Below, in pieces: positions 5,032 to 8,898 of a stretch of 8,898 bases of DNA; within the stretch, counting starts at the first letter, position 1, and each line of letters opens with the position of its first letter. The notes under the pieces are model-generated. The model saw only the letters and a program-made list of their open reading frames with translations. It was not told the origin of the DNA and searched no databases. This DNA comes from RGIG2094 sp045660065 (lineage in GTDB: Bacteria > Bacillota > Clostridia > RGIG6154). The stretch lies in assembly GCA_045660065.1 (NCBI GenBank), contig JAZRDC010000052.1, positions 1 through 8,898 of the forward strand, in the 5' to 3' direction. Position numbers and translations under genes: made by a program.

Positions 5032-5470
5032 GAAGCTTAATGAATTATCACCAGCTCCGGGTTCTGTTAGAGAACACTACAGAAAAGGTAGAGGTCATGC
5101 TTCAGGTAATGGTAAGCAGGCAGGTAGAGGTCATAAAGGTCAGAACGCGCGTACAGGCGGCGGAGTAAGACCGGGCTTCGAAGGCGGTCAGATGCCATTA
5201 TACAGAAGATTGCCTAAGAGAGGTTTCACAAACATTTTTGCGAAAAAATATGTTGAAGTTAACCTTTCAGCACTTAATGCATTTGAAGAAGGTTCAGTAG
5301 TTACTGCTGAATTGTTAAAGAATATGGGTATCATCAGTAAAGTGTGCGATGGCGTTGTTATTTTAGGTAACGGCGAAATCGAAAAGAAACTTACAGTAAA
5401 GGCTGCTAAATTCACCAAGTCAGCACAGGAAAAAATCGTTGCTGCAGGCGGAAAGGCAGAGGTGATGTAA
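5030..5470 (+). CDS. rplO: 50S ribosomal protein L15
   Basis: L15 is a late-assembly large-subunit protein whose extended N-terminus threads into 23S rRNA. The product is 146 residues. The N-terminal part is the classic glycine/arginine-rich extension: MKLNELSPAPGSV followed by KGRGHASGNGKQAGRGHKGQ (19-38), then GGGVRPGFEGGQMPLYRRLP (43-62) and KRGF. The globular C-terminal domain ends with AAKFTKSAQEKIVAAGGKAEVM, a good match to the L15 signature region. The ATG at 5030 has AAGGAGGTG 8 nt upstream. Only one base separates its stop from the secY start, and the secY SD lies within its last codons, so L15 and SecY translation are probably coupled. Confidence 0.98.
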   Translation: MKLNELSPAPGSVREHYRKGRGHASGNGKQAGRGHKGQNARTGGGVRPGFEGGQMPLYRRLPKRGFTNIFAKKYVEVNLSALNAFEEGSVVTAELLKNMGIISKVCDGVVILGNGEIEKKLTVKAAKFTKSAQEKIVAAGGKAEVM

Positions 5471-5471
5471 G

Positions 5472-6749
5472 ATGTTTCAGACATTAAGAAATGCCTGGAA
5501 AGTACCTGAACTCAGAACTAAAATCTTATACACAATTTTACTTTTGGTAGTTTTCAGATTCGGTTCAATTATTCCTGTACCGGGTTTGGATCCTCAGGTA
5601 CTCAAATCATTGGTAGAAAGTGGTTCAAATTCACTTTTCGGATTTTTTGATACTATCAGCGGCGGTGCTTTTGGTAACGCAACAATCTTTGCCATGAGCA
5701 TCACACCGTACATCAACTCATCAATTATTATGCAGCTTTTGACAATTGCCATTCCGGCACTTGAAAGATTGTCAAAAGAAGGCGAAGAAGGCAGAAAGAA
5801 AATTGCAACTTACACAAGATATTTAACTGTTGTATTAGCTTTCATTCAGGCAGCAGGCCTTTATGCAGCACTTCAGGCGTCTGTAGCACAGACAGGTTTC
5901 TTGTCATTTGTTACAATTGCTCTTACCTTCACAGCAGGTACTGCATTCTTGATGTGGCTTGGTGAAAAGATTACAGAAAAGGGTGTAGGTAACGGTATTT
6001 CACTTATCATCTTTGTTGGTATCATTTCAAGAGCAGACGATGGCGTTAAAGCGCTCTTCAGCTATATGGCAGGTAAAGTGTATAGTTTCTGGAGCATTAT
6101 TGCAGTAGTACTTTTCTTAGTACTTGCACTTGCAATCGTTGCATTTGTTGTTATTATCAACGCAGGTGAAAGAAGAATTCCGGTTCAGTACGCAAAAAGA
6201 GTTGTTGGCAGAAAGATGTACGGCGGCCAGAGCACACACATTCCGCTTAAGGTTTGTATGGCAGGCGTTATCCCGATTATCTTTGCAATGTCAATCTTGG
6301 CATTCCCAGGAACAATCGTACAGCTCTTCAGCGCTAATCCAACAGGATTCTGGGGCGGTTTCTTGAAGTTATTCAACCCTGACAACTGGGTTTATGCTAT
6401 TATTTACTTTATGCTTATCATTTTCTTCACATATTTTTACACTTCAATCCAGTTCAATCCGATTGAAATGGCAAACAATATGAAAGCAAATGGCGGTTTT
6501 GTACCTGGTATCAGACCGGGCAGAACAACATCAGATTACATTGCAAAGATTTTGTCAAGAGTTACCTTAATCGGTGCTATTGCACTTGGTATCGTTGCTG
6601 TAATCCCGATTGTATTAAGTAATGTTACAAGCATGAACATCGGTATCGGCGGAACATCTATCTTAATCGTAGTAAGTGTTGCGCTTGAAACTGTTAACCA
6701 GTTGGAATCACAGATGCTTATGCGTCATTATAAAGGCTTTTTAGATTAA
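5472..6749 (+). CDS. secY: Protein translocase channel subunit SecY
   Basis: SecY forms the membrane pore through which SecA and ribosomes pass secretory and membrane proteins, with SecE and SecG as partners encoded elsewhere. The product is 425 residues with ten predicted membrane segments at about 18-38, 72-95, 116-136, 146-165, 173-189, 208-230, 262-286, 305-326, 361-383 and 391-411. The plug region lies at about 55-72 (FGFFDTISGGAFGNATIF). The first large cytoplasmic loop has GERRIPVQYAKRVVGRKMYG (232-251), and the second has GGFVPGIRPGRTT (341-353) with the Arg (348) matching a residue needed for SecA-driven transport in E. coli. Pore-lining residues are mostly Ile/Val. The SD AGGTGA (5460-5465) lies inside rplO, 6 nt before the ATG. 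Confidence 0.98.
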   Translation: MFQTLRNAWKVPELRTKILYTILLLVVFRFGSIIPVPGLDPQVLKSLVESGSNSLFGFFDTISGGAFGNATIFAMSITPYINSSIIMQLLTIAIPALERLSKEGEEGRKKIATYTRYLTVVLAFIQAAGLYAALQASVAQTGFLSFVTIALTFTAGTAFLMWLGEKITEKGVGNGISLIIFVGIISRADDGVKALFSYMAGKVYSFWSIIAVVLFLVLALAIVAFVVIINAGERRIPVQYAKRVVGRKMYGGQSTHIPLKVCMAGVIPIIFAMSILAFPGTIVQLFSANPTGFWGGFLKLFNPDNWVYAIIYFMLIIFFTYFYTSIQFNPIEMANNMKANGGFVPGIRPGRTTSDYIAKILSRVTLIGAIALGIVAVIPIVLSNVTSMNIGIGGTSILIVVSVALETVNQLESQMLMRHYKGFLD

Positions 6750-6777
6750 TAAACATCAACTTCGGGAGGGACCTGTA

Positions 6778-7416
6778 ATGAAAATAATTTTACTTGGAGC
6801 GCCCGGCGCCGGAAAAGGTACACAGGCTGAACAGATTTCCAAAAGATTAAATGTTCCGTCTATCTCAACAGGCTTTATTATCAGACAGGCAATTGCAGAT
6901 AAAACCGAAATCGGTATTATGGCGAAAGACCTTATTGATAAGGGGCAGTTGTTACCTGATGATGTTGTAATAAAACTTTTACTCGAAAGAATTAAAAGTG
7001 ATGATTGTAAAAATGGCTACATTCTTGATGGATTTCCAAGAACAATCGCTCAGGCGGAAGCATTGGAAGAACACGGCATTAAAATTGACTATGTTGTGGA
7101 CATCGAACTTGCAGATGAGATAATTGTTGAAAGACTCTCAGGCAGAAGAGAATGCAGCGTGTGTGGAAGCACATATCATATTTCACACAATAAACCAAGT
7201 GTAGACGGCAAATGTGATTCTTGCGGTGGCGATCTTGTTCGCCGCAAGGATGACGAGCCTGAAACTATAAAAAACAGACTGACAGTTTATCACGAGCAGA
7301 CAGAACCTTTGATTGCTTTTTATAAGCAAAGAGGCATCTTGCTTCCAATAGACGGTCAGGGAGAAGTAGCGGTAACTACAAACAAGGTATTTGAAGCAAT
7401 GGGAGTGAGTTTATGA
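6778..7416 (+). CDS. adk: Adenylate kinase, long form with Cys4 zinc LID
   Basis: Adk interconverts ATP + AMP and 2 ADP in the cytoplasm and keeps adenine nucleotides balanced. The product is 212 residues. The P-loop is GAPGAGKGT (7-15). The AMP site includes T31, R36 and the signature DGFPRTIAQAEAL (84-96, with R88). The LID starts at GRR (122-124) and carries C126xxC129 and C146xxC149, the zinc-binding type common in Gram-positive bacteria, then RKDDEPETIKNRL (156-168). Residue 33 is Phe (STGFIIR) where most Adk proteins have Asp or Asn (STGDxxR or STGNxxR); the rest of the active site looks intact, so the enzyme is probably functional. GGGAGG (6765-6770) lies 7 nt before the ATG. The stop overlaps the map start by 4 nt (ATGA). 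Confidence 0.97.
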   Translation: MKIILLGAPGAGKGTQAEQISKRLNVPSISTGFIIRQAIADKTEIGIMAKDLIDKGQLLPDDVVIKLLLERIKSDDCKNGYILDGFPRTIAQAEALEEHGIKIDYVVDIELADEIIVERLSGRRECSVCGSTYHISHNKPSVDGKCDSCGGDLVRRKDDEPETIKNRLTVYHEQTEPLIAFYKQRGILLPIDGQGEVAVTTNKVFEAMGVSL

Positions 7417-8168
7417 TAAGCGTAAAATCACTTCGGGAGATTGAACTTATGAGATCTGCCGGAAAGATTACCGGAGAAACCTTGCAGCTTTTGGCTGAAA
7501 GTATTCGTCCCGGTATTACAACTTACGAACTTGACCAATTGGCTGAAAAGTACATCAGAAAGTGCGGAGCAATACCGTCATTTAAAAATTATGGCGGCTT
7601 TCCGGGCAGTATCTGCGCATCAGTTAACGATGAAGTTATCCATGGTATTCCTTCAAAAAAAGTAGTGCTGAATGAAGGCGATATTATCAGTTTTGATATC
7701 GGCGCTTGTTACAAAGGATATCACGGTGATGCTGCAAGAACAATCGGAGTTGGAAATATTTCCGCTGACGCACAGAAACTGATTGACGTAACGAAACAGA
7801 GCTTTTTTGAAGGTATTGCATTTGCAAAACCGGGAAACAGAGTGTCTGATATATCAGCGGCTATTCAGGAGTACACCGAAGGTTTCGGTTACGGAGTAGT
7901 TCGTGATTATGTGGGACATGGTATTGGCTCTGATTTGCACGAAGCCCCTGAAGTTCCGAATTTTGCGGACTCAAAGCGCGGCAGAGGTGCAAGACTTGTT
8001 GCAGGAATGACATTGGCGATTGAACCTATGATTAATATGGGCGACTACAGAGTTAAAGTTTTAGATGATGATTGGACAGTCAAAACTCTGGACGGCTGCT
8101 TGTCCGCTCATTATGAAAATACTGTTTTAATCACTAATGGTGAACCTGAGATTTTAACGCTGCTTTAA
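7413..8168 (+). CDS. map: Methionine aminopeptidase, type I
   Basis: Map removes the initiator Met from nascent proteins after deformylation when the second residue is small. The 251-residue product is the compact bacterial type I form without an N-terminal extension. The five metal ligands are visible: D95 (SFDIGA), D106 (HGDAART), H169 (VGHGIG), E204 (AIEPM) and E235 (HYENT). H77 in HGIP and H176 match the conserved substrate-side histidines. The ATG at 7413 overlaps the adk stop (ATGA), and a GGGAGTGAG tract just upstream serves as ribosome binding site, so Adk and Map are probably coupled. Codon choice in adk and map looks less ribosomal-protein-like than in the upstream genes, which would fit lower output; that is a qualitative reading. 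Confidence 0.97.
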   Translation: MISVKSLREIELMRSAGKITGETLQLLAESIRPGITTYELDQLAEKYIRKCGAIPSFKNYGGFPGSICASVNDEVIHGIPSKKVVLNEGDIISFDIGACYKGYHGDAARTIGVGNISADAQKLIDVTKQSFFEGIAFAKPGNRVSDISAAIQEYTEGFGYGVVRDYVGHGIGSDLHEAPEVPNFADSKRGRGARLVAGMTLAIEPMINMGDYRVKVLDDDWTVKTLDGCLSAHYENTVLITNGEPEILTLL

Positions 8169-8190
8169 AATTTCGTAGAGGTGATTTTAA
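8165..8190 (+). promoter_or_regulatory. A/U-only stem enclosing the SD of the KOW gene
   Basis: TTAAAAT (8165-8171) and ATTTTAA (8184-8190) are perfect complements. The loop between them contains most of the SD AGAGGTGA (8177-8184), and the stem ends right before the TTG start at 8191. The stem also takes in the map stop codon. It is weak (A/U only) and may be chance. Confidence 0.3.
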
Positions 8191-8463
8191 TTGGACGTTT
8201 ACCCTGGGCGAATTGTTAAATCAACAGCTGGAAGGGATAAGGACAAATTTTTCATTGTTCTTGACACGGTAGATGAAATTTATTGTTTAATCGCTGACGG
8301 AAGAACAAGAAAAGTGGATATGCCCAAGAAGAAAAAGATTAAGCATTTGATTGCTACTGAAATCTGTTCTGAGGGTATAAAGGAAAAATTAGAAACCGCT
8401 CAGACGGTTACCAATTCAATGGTCAGAAAAGAGCTTAAGGCTTTTGAAGACGGAGAAATGTAA
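8191..8463 (+). CDS. KOW-domain RNA-binding protein (L14e/L6e/L27e-like), TTG start
   Basis: The 90-residue product starts with a KOW-type motif, PGRIVKSTAGRDKDKFFIVL (5-24), followed by DGRTRKVDMPKKKKIKHL (36-53), which resembles the RNA-binding fold of archaeal/eukaryotic ribosomal proteins L14e, L6e and L27e. The C-terminal third is charged and mostly helical. Genes of this type are known between map and infA in many Firmicutes (the B. subtilis gene at this place is ybzG); the cellular role is not established. A ribosome- or mRNA-associated function is inferred from the fold, basic patch and operon. The start is TTG at 8191, supported by AGAGGTGA 6 nt upstream; no ATG precedes the conserved VYPGRIV start. 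It lies 22 nt after map and 29 nt before infA. Confidence 0.85.
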   Translation: MDVYPGRIVKSTAGRDKDKFFIVLDTVDEIYCLIADGRTRKVDMPKKKKIKHLIATEICSEGIKEKLETAQTVTNSMVRKELKAFEDGEM

Positions 8464-8492
8464 CTAAATTTCTTATTAAGGAGTGTGTATCC

Positions 8493-8711
8493 ATGTCGAA
8501 AGACGATATGCTGGAACTTGAAGGAACAGTTGTAGAATCACTTCCTAATGCGATGTTCCAAGTTGAACTTGAAAACGGACATGTAATTTTAGCACATATT
8601 GCAGGTAAACTTCGTATGAACTTCATCAGAATTTTACCTGGTGATAAGGTTACTGTGGAAATGAGTCCATACGACCTTACCCGTGGAAGAATTACATGGC
8701 GTGCAAAATAA
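8493..8711 (+). CDS. infA: Translation initiation factor IF-1
   Basis: IF1 occupies the A site of the 30S subunit during initiation and works with IF2 and IF3. The 72-residue product is a single OB-fold domain of exactly the usual length. It reads MSKDDMLELEGTVVESLPNA, then FQVELENGHVILAHIAGKLR (22-41), with the hallmark MNFIRILPGDKVTVEMSPYD (42-61) and LTRGRITWR (62-70). AAGGAG (8478-8483) lies 9 nt before the ATG at 8493. It follows the KOW gene and precedes rpmJ, the standard Firmicute arrangement. The 65-nt spacer after it is the longest in the window and holds a short perfect palindrome and further inverted repeats. Confidence 0.98.
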   Translation: MSKDDMLELEGTVVESLPNAMFQVELENGHVILAHIAGKLRMNFIRILPGDKVTVEMSPYDLTRGRITWRAK

Positions 8712-8738
8712 TTAAATTGCGTTAAGGCAAATAATTTC

Positions 8739-8752
8739 GCCGTATATACGGC
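8739..8752 (+). promoter_or_regulatory. Perfect 14-nt palindrome in the infA-rpmJ spacer
   Basis: GCCGTATATACGGC is self-complementary and can form a 5-bp stem (GCCGT/ACGGC) with an ATAT loop. It stands out as the GC-rich part of an otherwise AT-rich spacer. It is not followed directly by a U-tract, so it is a poor terminator. It could be an mRNA processing or stability element, or a dyad-symmetric protein site. Confidence 0.4.
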
Positions 8753-8755
8753 TGA

Positions 8756-8776
8756 GAAAAATGGAGGTTATTTTTT
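8756..8776 (+). promoter_or_regulatory. A/U stem with the rpmJ SD in its loop
   Basis: AAAAAT (8757-8762) is complementary to ATTTTT (8770-8775), with a further G8756-T8776 wobble. The 7-nt loop GGAGGTT is the SD itself. The stem ends just before the ATG at 8777. The geometry would present the SD in a loop, but the stem is very weak. Confidence 0.3.
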
Positions 8777-8890
8777 ATGAAAGTCAGACCATCCGTAAAA
8801 CCTATTTGCGAAAAATGTAAAATCATTAAGCGCAAAGGAAACATTATGGTAATTTGTGAAAACCCTAAACACAAGCAGAAACAAGGCTGA
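8777..8890 (+). CDS. rpmJ: 50S ribosomal protein L36, zinc-binding form
   Basis: L36 is the smallest large-subunit protein and stabilises 23S rRNA in late assembly. The 37-residue product reads MKVRPSVKPICEKCKIIKRK, then GNIMVICENPKHKQKQG, and matches the family end to end. The zinc ligands are C11, C14, C27 and H32 (CxxC then CxNPKHKQ). This is the zinc-containing form; a zinc-free paralogue, if any, would be elsewhere. The ATG at 8777 follows GGAGG (8763-8767) by 9 nt across a T-rich stretch. It was read directly from the sequence. After its TGA only eight bases remain (TAAAAGGA), probably the start of the SD of the next gene, expected to be rpsM. Confidence 0.98.
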   Translation: MKVRPSVKPICEKCKIIKRKGNIMVICENPKHKQKQG

Positions 8891-8898
8891 TAAAAGGA

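Noticed and set aside
6702..6734. Promoter-like TTGGAA and TATAAA before adk
   Set aside because: The spacing between the two boxes is 21 nt, too long for a sigma-A type promoter, and the boxes fall in conserved secY codons.
8717..8750. Promoter-like TTGCGT / TATATA before rpmJ
   Set aside because: The spacing is about 20 nt and the -35 match is poor. The TATATA is the centre of the GCCGTATATACGGC palindrome, which explains it better.
1..8898. Mobile element, CRISPR, defence or other novel system
   Set aside because: Every stretch is covered by core translation, secretion or nucleotide genes in standard order. No transposase, repeat array, att-like site, tRNA or gap over 65 nt is present.

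Overview
The window is a contiguous piece of a bacterial S10-spc-alpha type ribosomal protein operon, all on the + strand. It runs from inside rpsC (the 5' end of that gene lies outside) to just past rpmJ, where the last bases begin what looks like the ribosome binding site of the next gene (rpsM is expected there, but is not visible). Twenty genes are packed into 8.9 kb with spacers of -11 to 65 nt. I see no internal terminator and no convincing internal promoter. The organism is very probably a low-GC Firmicute of class Clostridia, perhaps an Oscillospiraceae/Ruminococcaceae relative. The reasons are the gene order secY-adk-map-KOW protein-infA-rpmJ, the strong AGGAGG-type Shine-Dalgarno (SD) sequences, AT-rich DNA with heavy AGA (Arg) and CAG (Gln) use, type Z S14, zinc-type Adk, and several TTG starts. 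The exact taxon is an inference.

Layout: 1-1757 is the end of the S10 part and start of the spc part (rpsC partial, rplP, rpmC, rpsQ, rplN). 1773-5470 is the spc block (rplX, rplE, rpsN, rpsH, rplF, rplR, rpsE, rpmD, rplO). 5472-8168 holds secY, adk and map. 8191-8890 holds a small KOW-domain protein gene, infA and rpmJ. rpmD, rpmJ and the start of the rpsC fragment were read directly from the sequence. The genes supply both ribosomal subunits, translation initiation (IF1), N-terminal methionine removal (Map), nucleotide balance (Adk) and the membrane protein channel (SecY), so products of one transcript serve protein synthesis, maturation and export.

The protein content is ordinary and I did not find an undescribed system. 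The less ordinary material is in the spacers. The two longest spacers (rpsN-rpsH, 63 nt; infA-rpmJ, 65 nt) and the rpsH-rplF junction carry inverted repeats. The rpsN-rpsH spacer has two mutually exclusive pairings, one of which would place the rpsH SD and start codon in a loop. Three genes (rplO, the KOW gene, rpmJ) have their SD inside the loop of an A/U-only stem. Adk has Phe in place of the usual Asp/Asn after the STG motif of its AMP site. These are candidates only: short inverted repeats are common by chance in AT-rich DNA.
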